In this document: positions 52,868-62,512 of the stretch, one piece after another
Layout of the letters: the number at the start of each line of letters is the position of its first letter
How positions within the stretch are numbered: position 1 is the first letter of the stretch
Assembly (NCBI RefSeq): GCF_013403865.1
Contig: NZ_JABFDK010000001.1
Span: 1,178,001-1,242,000, forward strand
Source: Winogradskyella costae
Lineage (GTDB): Bacteria > Bacteroidota > Bacteroidia > Flavobacteriales > Flavobacteriaceae
Direction of reading: 5' to 3'
Length of the DNA stretch: 64,000 nucleotides
Notes under the pieces: model-generated
The model's input: the letters and a program-made list of their open reading frames with translations, nothing else
What the model was told of the DNA's origin: nothing
The model's database searches: none
Translations under genes and position numbers: made by a program

Positions 52868-53776
52868 ATGAGCCTACCTAATTTTATTGTTTCTGGTTTT
52901 CCTAAATGCGGATCTACAGCGCTGCATTATTATTTAAATGAGCATCCCGAAATTTATATGCCAAAGCAGAAAGAATTGCATTTTTTTACCAATCATATTT
53001 TAGGTAAACAAAATCAAGGTCCGGGTGATAAAGAAATAAAAAAAACACAAATTAAGTCGCTTAAAGCTTATAAAACCTGTTATCAGAATGTTACAAATGA
53101 AGTCGCAATTGGAGACGCTTCGCCATCATATATAAATTATCCTACTGAATTTGAAAAAATTAAAAAAGAGTTAGATAATCCTAAGATAATTATCTTGTTA
53201 CGAGATCCCATCAAAAGAGCATATTCTAATTATTTGCATTTAGTGAGGGCACATAGAGAAACACTAAGTTTTTATGATGGCTTAATGGAAGAAACCAAAC
53301 GTAAAGAATTAAGTTATTCAGATTTTTGGTATTATACCTTCAACTCTTTGTATTTTGATAAAATAAAAGCTGCTCAGGCCGTTTTTGATGATGTATTAAT
53401 TATCACTCAAGAAGAATTATCAAGTAACACCGAGTCTACAATAAGTAATATCTTTCAATTTTTAGGAGTCGATAGTACTTTTGAACCCTCTAATTTAGAT
53501 AAGAGATATAATCCAGGTGGTTCATACGAGAGTAATTTTATTACTAAGATGATCTTTAAAGAGAATAAGCTTAAAACCGCAATTAAAAAGAATACACCAG
53601 TTCCAAAATGGGCTAAGCATTTAAAACAAAACATAATTAAAAAATTTAAAGTAGATACACCTGAAATTGATAATAAAACAGAGGACTACTTAATTGAAGT
53701 TTTTAAAGCAGACGTTAATAATTTAAAAACATTAAACGTAGATGTTTCAAAATGGAACTTTAAATATTTTCAATAA
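52868..53776 (+). CDS. PAPS-dependent sulfotransferase
   Basis: This 302-residue protein is a sulfotransferase that moves sulfate from PAPS to a hydroxyl group, probably of the glycan made by this locus. The 5'-phosphosulfate loop is SGFPKCGSTALHYYL (residues 9-23), and the 3'-phosphate site is LRDPIKRAYSNYLHL with Arg112 and Ser120. EIYMPKQKELHFF is also conserved in the family. No signal peptide is visible, so sulfation would occur in the cytoplasm or at the inner face of the membrane. It lies between the flippase and polymerase genes. Sulfated glycans are more usual in marine bacteria. Confidence 0.92.
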   Translation: MSLPNFIVSGFPKCGSTALHYYLNEHPEIYMPKQKELHFFTNHILGKQNQGPGDKEIKKTQIKSLKAYKTCYQNVTNEVAIGDASPSYINYPTEFEKIKKELDNPKIIILLRDPIKRAYSNYLHLVRAHRETLSFYDGLMEETKRKELSYSDFWYYTFNSLYFDKIKAAQAVFDDVLIITQEELSSNTESTISNIFQFLGVDSTFEPSNLDKRYNPGGSYESNFITKMIFKENKLKTAIKKNTPVPKWAKHLKQNIIKKFKVDTPEIDNKTEDYLIEVFKADVNNLKTLNVDVSKWNFKYFQ

Positions 53777-53782
53777 CTTATA

Positions 53783-55174
53783 ATGAAGCCAGTTACTAAT
53801 TTAAGAAAAATAGCGCTATGGCTGTTTCTATTAGGTCTATTCTTTATACCATTTAATTCATTTGAAGGTTTTGGGATTTTAGGGGAATATGATAGAGATT
53901 CTTGTGTACTATTTTTTTTAATGTCTTCTTTGTTTGTCTTCTTAACTGGTAAAATAAAAATACCGTATAAAAATTTAATTTTTCAACTATTAATGGTAAT
54001 GATTGCTTGGTTTATTATTTCCGTAGCATTTAATGGTTATGATTTAACTCAGTATTATTTTAAACATACCTCGGGTATTTCTCGCTTTGTTAGGCAGTTA
54101 ATCGCTTTACTTATTTCAACTATTGTTCTTTTCATTACATTCTATAATATAATTGAAAATGCTAATTTAAAAGAGATTTTTTTTAAAGTTAGAAAGGTGT
54201 TTTCCTATTCTTTATTTGTTGTTGTCGTTTATGGTAGTATTGAGTTTTTGATTGTGAAGTTGAAAATGGATGGCCTACGGCCCACATTATATCTCTTTGA
54301 TTATTTTCCTTTTACATCTGTAAATATTGATAAATGGACCAATCGTATTTCCTCTGTTACATTTGAGCCTCCTGCTTTAGCAACATATTTACTCAGTATT
54401 GCAGGTTGGATGTTTAGTTATATTCTTACAGGAAAAACGTTTAAGCGTTTTATACCTGGCTTACTTGTTATTATTTTTTCGTTTTTGTCAGAATCTAGAG
54501 CGGTATTTTTTATCATTATTGTACAGGCCTTTGTATTTGTTCTATATTTAATTAAAGACAGAAAATATAATAAACTCTTTGTTAAAATAGCACTAATATC
54601 AGTGTTTGCAAGCTCGGCAGTGCTGATATTTTTTATGAGAACAACTGTAGATTATGTTTATAATGAGTTGACTTCTTTTAAAATTGATGATGGTGTTCAC
54701 TCTACATCAAATAAGACGCGATTTGGTATACAGACAGCTATGTATGAAGTTTTTTTAGAAAACCCAATTATAGGAACGGGTTATGGACTTCAGGCTTTTG
54801 AATCTAAAGATAAATACCCAGAATGGGCTACCGTAGATAATTGGGAGTTTAGACTAAAACATTTAAACGAAGATCATGTCCCATTTCCTCCTGGTTTTAA
54901 TTTATATCTTAGAATATTGGCGGAAACAGGAATTATAGGATTTATCATATTAATTTTATTTCTAATTAGTATTTTGCTTTGGTGTTATAATAAAGCATTT
55001 AAGAAGCAAAACGAGCATACTATTATTGCACTTGTTGTAACAATCTCTATGGTAGGTTTTGTTTTTAATTGGTTAAAAACAGATACATTTAGGGTTTATG
55101 CCTTCTGGTTATGTCTAGCATTTATAATGGTAATGATTAAATCAAATAAAAAGTTAATTAATGAATCAAAGTAG
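53783..55174 (+). CDS. O-antigen polymerase/ligase-like membrane protein (Wzy candidate)
   Basis: This 463-residue protein has about twelve hydrophobic helices and a large periplasmic loop between helices 9 and 10 (about 310-375, FLENPIIGTGYGLQAFESKD), as in the Wzy/WaaL superfamily. The TSNKTRFGIQTAMYEVFLEN segment and the RxxxWxxA-like pattern match Wzy_C features loosely. It starts 6 bases after the sulfotransferase gene and overlaps the GT2 gene by 14 bases. Wzy joins repeat units in the periplasm, and a ligase role cannot be excluded. Confidence 0.78.
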   Translation: MKPVTNLRKIALWLFLLGLFFIPFNSFEGFGILGEYDRDSCVLFFLMSSLFVFLTGKIKIPYKNLIFQLLMVMIAWFIISVAFNGYDLTQYYFKHTSGISRFVRQLIALLISTIVLFITFYNIIENANLKEIFFKVRKVFSYSLFVVVVYGSIEFLIVKLKMDGLRPTLYLFDYFPFTSVNIDKWTNRISSVTFEPPALATYLLSIAGWMFSYILTGKTFKRFIPGLLVIIFSFLSESRAVFFIIIVQAFVFVLYLIKDRKYNKLFVKIALISVFASSAVLIFFMRTTVDYVYNELTSFKIDDGVHSTSNKTRFGIQTAMYEVFLENPIIGTGYGLQAFESKDKYPEWATVDNWEFRLKHLNEDHVPFPPGFNLYLRILAETGIIGFIILILFLISILLWCYNKAFKKQNEHTIIALVVTISMVGFVFNWLKTDTFRVYAFWLCLAFIMVMIKSNKKLINESK

Positions 55175-55964
55175 ACTGATCCTCGTAATGGCACATTACA
55201 ATAACCCTAAAGGGTTAGAAGAGTCACTGGCATCTATAAATGAACAAATTGATATTGATATCCTTGTGGTTGATGACGGAAGTGAGCAGAAGCCAAATGA
55301 AGATGTGTTACACCAAATTTATACTTCTGGTAAAATATTCTTTGAGTATTTAGAAGAAAATAAAGGAGTGGGAGTTGCTGCAAATCTTGGGTTAGAGGTG
55401 GCGTTGAAAAAGAAATATGAATTCATTGGTCGTTTTGATTGTGGTGATACGTTTGTGCAAGATAAATGCTCTAAACAAATTAATTATTTAGATCAAAATA
55501 AGGAGGTAAAACTATTAGGCACTTGGGCAAACGTCATTGATGAACATGGAACGTTTTTACACGAACTAAAGCATCCTACAGATTATGAAACGCTAAAGAA
55601 AAAAATGTATTTAAACAGTATGTTTTTAAACCCTTCAGTGATATTTTATTCTGAAATTTTAGAAAAAGTTGGTAATTATCCTTTCGAGTATCGAAGAGCC
55701 TCACAAGACTATGCGTTTTTTTTCAAAGCGCTAAAGCATTATAAGGTTGAAAATTATCCAGAGATATTAATGTATTATGTCTCTGACCCTAATTCTATTT
55801 CTACACAAAAAAGAAGGCTTCAAGTGTTAAATAGGATTCGTATCATTTTAGATAATTTTTATTTCGGTTTTTATCCAATTTATGGGTTGTTTAGAAATAT
55901 TCCGTTGCTATTTGTGTCAAGAAAGCTGACAACTAGATTGAAGAAAAAATTCAAATTGAATTGA
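55161..55964 (+). CDS. Glycosyltransferase family 2
   Basis: This 267-residue enzyme has the GT-A fold of family 2. The N-terminal strand RLILVMAHYNNPKGLEESLA is followed by the nucleotide-binding VVDDGSEQ, and the metal-binding RFDCGDTF is the DxD-like motif. The acceptor-side block RRASQDYAFFFKAL (residues around 180) contains the expected acidic residues. The C-terminus has a basic, hydrophobic tail that may bind the membrane. It overlaps the polymerase gene by 14 bases and the next gene by 4 bases. The sugar donor is unknown. Confidence 0.87.
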   Translation: MNQSRLILVMAHYNNPKGLEESLASINEQIDIDILVVDDGSEQKPNEDVLHQIYTSGKIFFEYLEENKGVGVAANLGLEVALKKKYEFIGRFDCGDTFVQDKCSKQINYLDQNKEVKLLGTWANVIDEHGTFLHELKHPTDYETLKKKMYLNSMFLNPSVIFYSEILEKVGNYPFEYRRASQDYAFFFKALKHYKVENYPEILMYYVSDPNSISTQKRRLQVLNRIRIILDNFYFGFYPIYGLFRNIPLLFVSRKLTTRLKKKFKLN

Positions 55965-57163
55965 GATTATTACACAACATATATCACTATCTGTTTTATG
56001 CATTGGTATTTGTCATTCCGTTTGAAGATGATATTAGGGCGGTGCCAAATATTCTTATCGGAGTATTATTTGCCTTACTTCCTTTTGTAGATAAGCGGTT
56101 TATTAAAAAAATCCTTGCACACAAAATATATATTATAGCGATTGTAATTATACTTTTTATAACGTTATCATCATTAATTATTGGTACAGTTTCGGAGGAT
56201 CTGTACGTTATAAAAAAATTACTTACTACAGGCGCAGTACTAGTATTATCCCTTCCTATAAAAGTGAACTTTAAGCTACTGTTAGTTTTTATACTAGCGG
56301 TAACTTTAGGTAATTTTATTTCTATATTTAATCTCGCCAACTACACTTTAGGAGTAGGATCATTCGAAATTGCATCAGGGCAACATATCAATGATTTATT
56401 ATTTATAGAACGTCTTTATTTTGGGTTTTTAAACTCCTTAAGCGTTGCTTTTTCTCTAAAAATATGGTCTAAAATACCTAAGAAATATAGGCTATTTCTT
56501 ACGGTTAATATGTTATTAAGTGCCTGCCTGTTGTTTTTAGTGGTATCTAGAATGGCAATCATAACGGTTTTATTATTATTTATGATAAAAGTTTTTTATG
56601 AAACAAGTTTAAAAAAATCACTGATAACAATTACATTAATATGTGGTTCGGTTGCGGCGTTTTTTTTATTCAACGATAATTTAGCGAAACGTTTTATGTA
56701 TGTGGATAAGGCAAATGATTTCTTCTATAAAATAAGAGAGTGGGAGCCAAGATATGTTATTTGGAATTGTGCGTTCTCGCAGGTAACTAGCCCCGAACAC
56801 AAATTACTTATAGGTGATGGTTTTAATAAAACACAAGAAAATCTCAATAACTGCTATAGCCACTCAATGTCTAAAAAAGAACGTGTAGCCTATTTTTTAG
56901 ATACTCAATTTAATACCCATAATCAGTATTTAGATTTATTGTTAAGTAAAGGGCTTATTGGTTTAGCCATTTTTTTATTTTTAATTTATTGGCTTATAAG
57001 ACAAAATAATAAGGATATTAATCAATTAAATATTCTATTGGTATTGGTGTTATTTGCTTTAATTGAAAATTTATTTCATAGACAAATAGGAGTATATTTG
57101 TTCGCGCTAATTTTAATTGTGTTAACCCCAATCAAATCAGAAGATAATTTATTAGATGAGTAG
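55961..57163 (+). CDS. Second O-antigen ligase/polymerase-like membrane protein
   Basis: This 400-residue polytopic protein has about eleven hydrophobic helices and a long periplasmic loop near residues 245-320 (FFYKIREWEPRYVIWNCAFS, TQFNTHNQYLDLLLSKG). The HNQYLDLLLSKGLIGLAIF block is the clearest Wzy_C/O-antigen ligase signature. The TTG start at 55961 overlaps the GT2 stop in TTGA, fits the operon, and gives a plausible membrane-targeting N-terminus. The presence of two such proteins suggests one polymerase and one ligase, or two polymerisation steps. It overlaps the GT4 gene by 8 bases. Confidence 0.78.
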   Translation: MRLLHNIYHYLFYALVFVIPFEDDIRAVPNILIGVLFALLPFVDKRFIKKILAHKIYIIAIVIILFITLSSLIIGTVSEDLYVIKKLLTTGAVLVLSLPIKVNFKLLLVFILAVTLGNFISIFNLANYTLGVGSFEIASGQHINDLLFIERLYFGFLNSLSVAFSLKIWSKIPKKYRLFLTVNMLLSACLLFLVVSRMAIITVLLLFMIKVFYETSLKKSLITITLICGSVAAFFLFNDNLAKRFMYVDKANDFFYKIREWEPRYVIWNCAFSQVTSPEHKLLIGDGFNKTQENLNNCYSHSMSKKERVAYFLDTQFNTHNQYLDLLLSKGLIGLAIFLFLIYWLIRQNNKDINQLNILLVLVLFALIENLFHRQIGVYLFALILIVLTPIKSEDNLLDE

Positions 57164-58292
57164 AAAAAAAATTGTTCATATTCTTCATTCTATAGGCGGA
57201 GTAGATACCTCTTTAAGAGTTTTACTGAAATCTATCGATTCTTCAAAATTCGAGAATATTGTAATTCATGGAACAAAAGATAATTCAAATTTCTTAGACG
57301 ATAATAACAACTACATAAAGGACTACAAAATACCTATTGAGCGAGATATAAATGTTTTGAAAGATTTTAAATCTATTATCAAGGCTTATAAAATAATTAG
57401 AAAAGAAAAACCAGATTTAATTCACGCTCATAGTGCCAAAGGCGGACTCGTAGGAAACACAATAGGCTTTTTATTAAACTCAATTAATGTTTTACATACT
57501 CCACAGGCTTACTCTTTTTTAAGTGCGAGTAATGGTCTTAAACGCCGTTTTTATGTATTAATAGAACGAGTTCTTAAGAATAAAAAATCGATTTTATTGG
57601 CTTCATCTAATTCTGAATTGGAAAGAGGTATAAGCGAAATAAAATATAAGAAATCTAAAACAGCACTTTTTAATAATTGTATTGCGCCAATTACGTTAGA
57701 TCCAGAGTTTAGTGATATATCACGTTATAATCTTCCTGATGAATATATTTGTACCGTTGGAAGACCATCATATCAAAAAAACATTGAGTTGATGATTGAG
57801 GTATTAAAGGAGGTTAAAAAAGAAATTCCGAATGTTCATTTGGTCATAATGGGTATTGGAGTGGTGAGTCCTAATACAGAAAACGTAAAACAATTAATAA
57901 ACAGCTACGGTTTAGAGGCTAATACGACTTTGATAGAATGGACAGAACGCGAAAGAATTTTTCATATTGTATCTAAATCAAAATTGTACATCACTACGGC
58001 TAGATATGAAGGTCTACCTTATGCGGTAATTGAAAGTCTTGCCTTATCTAAAACGATAATCGCAACCGATTGTGATGGGAATAGAGATCTAGTTTTTGAC
58101 GGGAAAAACGGATATTTAGTAGAGGCAGAAGATATTAGTTTGATGAGTAAGAGAACGATAGAGCTCATAAAAAATGATTCTCAAAGATTAGAATTTGAGA
58201 AAAATTCACTTGAGGTTTTTAATCAAAATTTTAACTTAGAAGTAAGCATTAAAAATTTAGAAGCTCTATATTTAAAATATTGTATAACGTGA
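57156..58292 (+). CDS. Glycosyltransferase family 4
   Basis: This 378-residue GT-B enzyme has the N-terminal GGVDTSLRVLLKSID donor-domain loop, the LIHAHSAKGGLVGNTIGFLL helix, and the family 4 C-terminal motif ITTARYEGLPYAVIESLALS, in which the Glu residues bind the nucleotide sugar. CTVGRPSYQKNIELMIEVLK is the usual interdomain strand. It probably adds a hexose to the repeat unit on the cytoplasmic face. It overlaps the previous gene by 8 bases. Confidence 0.89.
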   Translation: MSRKKIVHILHSIGGVDTSLRVLLKSIDSSKFENIVIHGTKDNSNFLDDNNNYIKDYKIPIERDINVLKDFKSIIKAYKIIRKEKPDLIHAHSAKGGLVGNTIGFLLNSINVLHTPQAYSFLSASNGLKRRFYVLIERVLKNKKSILLASSNSELERGISEIKYKKSKTALFNNCIAPITLDPEFSDISRYNLPDEYICTVGRPSYQKNIELMIEVLKEVKKEIPNVHLVIMGIGVVSPNTENVKQLINSYGLEANTTLIEWTERERIFHIVSKSKLYITTARYEGLPYAVIESLALSKTIIATDCDGNRDLVFDGKNGYLVEAEDISLMSKRTIELIKNDSQRLEFEKNSLEVFNQNFNLEVSIKNLEALYLKYCIT

Positions 58293-58497
58293 TAGATTCT
58301 ATTTTTTCTTATGTTAGTTTATAACATTAAGTTCATATAGATAATCGTATGCTTTTTGACTGAGTAGTTCCGTTCCTTTCACTAATTTGTGTAATCCTCT
58401 TAAGTTTTGAAATTTATACTCAATTTTATCCATATTACTTAGATTCAATTATATTTGCCTTAGAAACTTGAGTTGTTATATAGATTAGAGGATTATT
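58293..58497. other. Gap before the first sugar-1-phosphate transferase gene
   Basis: This 205-base stretch holds a TATATTTG box at 58450-58457, 41 bases before the downstream ATG, which may drive the transferase gene. The minus strand contains a 39-codon frame described separately. Confidence 0.4.
58314..58433 (-). CDS. Possible 39-residue open reading frame, uncertain
   Basis: A minus-strand ATG at 58433 opens a frame of 39 codons to a TAA: MDKIEYKFQNLRGLHKLVKG and then TELLSQKAYDYLYELNVIN. The composition looks protein-like, rich in Lys, Leu and Tyr, with a regular helical pattern. No promoter or homologue is recognisable. It lies on the opposite strand to the whole cluster. It may be a real small protein, a gene remnant or chance. 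Confidence 0.2.
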   Translation of the reverse strand: MDKIEYKFQNLRGLHKLVKGTELLSQKAYDYLYELNVIN

Positions 58498-59844
58498 ATG
58501 AATGATAGATTTTATACACAATTACTAAGACCTGTTCTGTATATTATCGATTTACTGTTAGTTTGTTTGCTACTAATTAAACTTTTAGCGGTAAATATCA
58601 ATATAATAATTGCGCCAATTCTTTTTTGGACTATACTTTCTTTATTTTCACCTTTAAAAAATGGAAATAAAACTTTAAGAATTATAAGAATTATTTGTGT
58701 AACCTTAATAGTTAGAGTTTCTCTTTTTCTATTATTAATCCTATCGTATTTCTATATTATAGATTACAAAATAGGTGTTTTTAAAATAGTTAATTTCTAC
58801 TTTTCCTTATTTTTTGTTCTATCCCTTTGGAGAATACTCGCCTTTATTTTAATCAAGCGATATTTGCGTTATAAAGGCATTTATTATAATAATGTAATAA
58901 TTATTGGTCACAATGATTCTACTAAAAAGCTAGAATATTTCTTTGAACATAATAAAGATCATAATTATAAGTTTAAAGGATTTTTTACGAATAAAGAAAC
59001 AAAAAAGAAATTAGGAAATATATCACAATCTTTCAATTATATTAAAGAGAATAAGATTGATGAAATATACTGTTCTGTAAAAGAATTGTCTGATGAGCAA
59101 ATGACTGAATTGGTTTATTTTGCTGATAACAATTTAAAAACATTAAAGCTTATTCCTAATAACAAATATGTCTTTTCTAAAAAATTAAAGTTTGAAAATC
59201 ACGACCTTATTCCAATATTTTCGTTAAGTAATATCCCTCTTAAGGATAACTTAAATATAATTATTAAAAGGACTTTTGATATTGCATTTTCGCTCTTAGT
59301 TATAATTGGGTTTCTTTCATGGTTTACACCGCTAATTGCGTTATTGATATTATTTGAATCAAGAGGAGATGTTTTCTTTAAGCAATTAAGATACGGAGCT
59401 GATTTTAAGCTATTTGCATGTTATAAGTTTCGATCAATGAGCTCCAATATGGAGTCTGATAGTGTACAGGCGTCAAAAAATGATATGAGGGTTACGAAAG
59501 TTGGGAAATTTATAAGGAAAACGAGTATTGACGAATTACCACAATTTTACAATGTATTGTTCGGAAGTATGTCCGTAGTAGGACCTAGACCATTATTATT
59601 GAGTCACACGAATGATTATAAAAATAAAATAAACAAGTTTATGGTTAGGCATACCGTAAAACCTGGTATAACTGGTTTAGCTCAAGTTAGTGGATACAGA
59701 GGAAATATAGAAAAAGATTCTGATATGCATAATAGAGTTAAATATGATATTTTTTATATTGAAAACTGGTCTATGTTTTTAGATCTTAAAATTATTATTA
59801 AAACTGTTTTAAATGTTATTAAAGGAGAAGAAAAAGCTTATTAA
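58498..59844 (+). CDS. Polyprenyl-phosphate hexose-1-phosphate transferase, copy 1
   Basis: This 448-residue protein is an initiating transferase of the polyprenyl glycosylphosphotransferase family (WcaJ/WbaP type). It moves a sugar-1-phosphate to undecaprenyl phosphate, starting the repeat unit. About five N-terminal helices are followed by a CoA-binding-like domain (VIIIGHNDSTKKLEYFFEHN), and then the catalytic C-terminus: IKRTFDIAFSLLVIIGFLSW, KQLRYGADFKLFACYKFRSM, and DELPQFYNVLFGSMSVVGPR. All conserved motifs are present. A close paralogue follows 91 bases downstream. Confidence 0.93.
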   Translation: MNDRFYTQLLRPVLYIIDLLLVCLLLIKLLAVNINIIIAPILFWTILSLFSPLKNGNKTLRIIRIICVTLIVRVSLFLLLILSYFYIIDYKIGVFKIVNFYFSLFFVLSLWRILAFILIKRYLRYKGIYYNNVIIIGHNDSTKKLEYFFEHNKDHNYKFKGFFTNKETKKKLGNISQSFNYIKENKIDEIYCSVKELSDEQMTELVYFADNNLKTLKLIPNNKYVFSKKLKFENHDLIPIFSLSNIPLKDNLNIIIKRTFDIAFSLLVIIGFLSWFTPLIALLILFESRGDVFFKQLRYGADFKLFACYKFRSMSSNMESDSVQASKNDMRVTKVGKFIRKTSIDELPQFYNVLFGSMSVVGPRPLLLSHTNDYKNKINKFMVRHTVKPGITGLAQVSGYRGNIEKDSDMHNRVKYDIFYIENWSMFLDLKIIIKTVLNVIKGEEKAY

Positions 59845-59935
59845 ATAATACTATTTATTCTTAAATTATGAACGCCTTCCAAGTAAGTGTTCAATTATAA
59901 ATCCACAAGCCCCTTTTTAAATAGATCAATAAAAT

Positions 59936-61348
59936 ATGGAATATATAAGAGGAAGATATTCATGGGTGTTAAGACCATCATTGATTATATATGATCTCTT
60001 TGTTATAAATTTCCTTGCTTTTAATTTGTTAAACTTTAATAGCGAAGACTTATACTTTTTCTCCACTGAGATATTTAATAATAAAAATATATTATACCTA
60101 ATTTACTCCATAATATTTTGGCTTTTATCTACTCATTTACTGAAGTTTTATAAAGTTTATAGGTATACCTCAGTACTAAATATACTCTCACTTATTTTAA
60201 AGCAGCTTTTTGTATACAGTTTCCTTGTCTATGCGTTTGAGGGCTTTTTTAGAAGTATCAATATAGAGGTAACAGTGACTCTAAAATATATAGCCTATTC
60301 CTTTATAGCTATTAGCTTTGCTAAGTTACTAAGCTATTACGTTTTAAAATCTATTAGAATATATTTAAAAGGAAATTTAAGGAATATTCTTATAATCGGA
60401 GGAGGAGAAAGCGTAAACGCAATAAAGAAAATATTTCGAGAAAAGAAAGAGTTAGGGTATAGTATTCAAGCTGTTTTTAGTAATGTCCACAATGAAGAAA
60501 ATTCCGGTTCTATTGAAGATAGCTTTGCTTATCTAGAAAGTAATAATGACAATATCGATGAGATTTACTGTTCAATTTCAGATTTGTCAGAAAAAGAACT
60601 TAACGAGTACGTAAGGTATGCTAATATAAATCACTGTAATATTAAATTTATACCAAACACTAAAAAATTAATTACTAAACGTTATAAAATAGATTACTAC
60701 AACTACATACCCGTTTTGTCTATACAAGAAGTAGCATTAAATAATGAGGTGAATAAACTTTTTAAACGGGCATTTGATATTGTTTTTTCAGTATTAATAA
60801 TTGTTTTTGTACTCTCATGGCTTTCAATTGTTTTATTTATTTTAATTAAACTAGAGTCAAAAGGGCCTCTCTTTTATAAGCACAAAAGAACAGGAATTAA
60901 TTATAAAGCATTCTATTGTTATAAATACAGATCACTTACCACAACCGAGGAGTCAAAAGGAACGTATGTGAGCCAAAACGATAAACGCGTTACAGTTATT
61001 GGTAAGTTTATAAGAAGAACAAGTATAGATGAATTGCCACAGTTTGTTAATGTTCTAAAAGGAGAAATGTCTGTCGTTGGTCCAAGACCACATATGCTTA
61101 CATATACTGAGGATTATTCTAAGAAAATTAGCAAGTATAATTTTATCTACAGACATAATGTTAAACCAGGTGTTACAGGTCTAGCACAAATTAAAGGATA
61201 TAGAGGTGAAGTTAAACGTGATAAGGATATTATAAACAGAGTAAAATACGATAATTTTTATATAGAAAATTGGTCACTCTTACTAGATCTGAAAATTATC
61301 GGATTAACGGTTATTAACGTTGTTAAAGGAGACGATAATGCTTACTAA
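59936..61348 (+). CDS. Polyprenyl-phosphate hexose-1-phosphate transferase, copy 2
   Basis: This 470-residue protein is a paralogue of the preceding transferase. The domain order is the same: five helices, a nucleotide-binding-like domain (NILIIGGGESVNAIKKIFRE), then KRAFDIVFSVLIIVFVLSWL, KHKRTGINYKAFYCYKYRSL, and DELPQFVNVLKGEMSVVGPR. The catalytic motifs are intact, so both copies could be active. Two copies in tandem could use different sugars or serve different glycans. Its last four bases overlap the end of the convergent GT4 gene. Confidence 0.92.
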   Translation: MEYIRGRYSWVLRPSLIIYDLFVINFLAFNLLNFNSEDLYFFSTEIFNNKNILYLIYSIIFWLLSTHLLKFYKVYRYTSVLNILSLILKQLFVYSFLVYAFEGFFRSINIEVTVTLKYIAYSFIAISFAKLLSYYVLKSIRIYLKGNLRNILIIGGGESVNAIKKIFREKKELGYSIQAVFSNVHNEENSGSIEDSFAYLESNNDNIDEIYCSISDLSEKELNEYVRYANINHCNIKFIPNTKKLITKRYKIDYYNYIPVLSIQEVALNNEVNKLFKRAFDIVFSVLIIVFVLSWLSIVLFILIKLESKGPLFYKHKRTGINYKAFYCYKYRSLTTTEESKGTYVSQNDKRVTVIGKFIRRTSIDELPQFVNVLKGEMSVVGPRPHMLTYTEDYSKKISKYNFIYRHNVKPGVTGLAQIKGYRGEVKRDKDIINRVKYDNFYIENWSLLLDLKIIGLTVINVVKGDDNAY

Positions 61349-62505
61349 AGCTCTTTTTTGAGGAGTTCTAATTGTTTTTTGAAATCAAACTTAAGTTTAG
61401 CCGTATCTTGAATGGCTTTTTTTAAGCTGTATTTCAAATCTTCTGTGGTTATTGATCTTAGTGTAGTGTTCAAACACTCATAATTACCTTCTTTAGCGAC
61501 CCACCCTAGCTTGTTATTCTCAATAATAGATTCACCTTCACCTCCCCCAAAATAAAGCATTGGTAAGCCTAATTTTGCGTACTCAAATATTTTTGAAGGT
61601 ACAGAGCCATAAATTCTATTTAACAACGGAATAACAGTGATGTCATAATTTAGGAGTGCTTTGTGTAGTTCATCTCTATTCACTCTGCCATGAAAAAATA
61701 GCGGTAATTCTCTTTTATAATCAATTAAGCTTTTAATGGCCTCTTCTTCAGCACCAGAACCATAAATATGAAACTCAATAGTATCATAATCAATTTCATT
61801 ACAAAGTTTATATATGCCTTGTGCTACACCTAAAAGCCCAGCATAGACTAGTTTTATTTTACCATGAGATGATTCTTTTTCAGTGAGTTTTGGAAATTCA
61901 ATTTCAGGAAAATTTCTGTATAGAAACATTTTAGGTGCTGTTGTTATGGTTTTAATATGGGTAAGAATCTCATTACTTTGTCCTAAAATAAGATCTGCTT
62001 TCTTATAATTGAAGGCTTCAAGTTTCTTCAGCATTTTATAGGCAAAACCTTCTTTTAAAGCCCCCAATTCTAAGCCTGCACTTGGCCATAAATCGCTCAC
62101 ATTCAAAATTAATTTCCTTCTTTTAGACCTCAAAAAAAACATACATGTAAACGAGACTAATAGCGGAGGGGATTGTACTATCACTTTATCTGGAATTTTG
62201 TTCCATATAAAAAACCATATCAAACTAAAACTATAAGAAAGCATTGCTATTAAACGCAAAAATTTATTCTTAGAAACCGAAGCATAAATCCATAAACGAG
62301 TAATTTTAATACTGTTTTCTTCAGTTTTAGAACTAAATTTTCCTTTATAATCTGCAAAAATCTTTCCTGTTGGGTAATTTGGAAGAGGAGTGACCACACT
62401 AACATCATAGTCTTCCTTTAAGCCTTCCGCCAAATGATAAATGCGATTTGAAGCGGCCCCAATCTCTGGTGGAAAATAACTTGTGATAATCATTAATTTC
62501 TTCAA
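61345..62505 (-). CDS. Glycosyltransferase family 4 (WbuB-like)
   Basis: This 386-residue GT-B enzyme starts with MIITSYFPPEIGAASNRIYH, the donor-domain signature of the WbuB-like GT4 group. The region IVQSPPLLVSFTCMFFLRSK and the C-terminal block EFHIYGSGAEEEAIKSLI and then IPLLNRIYGSVPSKIFEYAK are family features. The late Glu of FGGGEGESII supports nucleotide-sugar binding. It is convergent with the second transferase gene (4-base overlap) and 7 bases after the PaaK-like gene, with which it forms a minus-strand pair. Confidence 0.9.
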   Translation of the reverse strand: MKKLMIITSYFPPEIGAASNRIYHLAEGLKEDYDVSVVTPLPNYPTGKIFADYKGKFSSKTEENSIKITRLWIYASVSKNKFLRLIAMLSYSFSLIWFFIWNKIPDKVIVQSPPLLVSFTCMFFLRSKRRKLILNVSDLWPSAGLELGALKEGFAYKMLKKLEAFNYKKADLILGQSNEILTHIKTITTAPKMFLYRNFPEIEFPKLTEKESSHGKIKLVYAGLLGVAQGIYKLCNEIDYDTIEFHIYGSGAEEEAIKSLIDYKRELPLFFHGRVNRDELHKALLNYDITVIPLLNRIYGSVPSKIFEYAKLGLPMLYFGGGEGESIIENNKLGWVAKEGNYECLNTTLRSITTEDLKYSLKKAIQDTAKLKFDFKKQLELLKKEL

Positions 62506-62512
62506 GAATACT

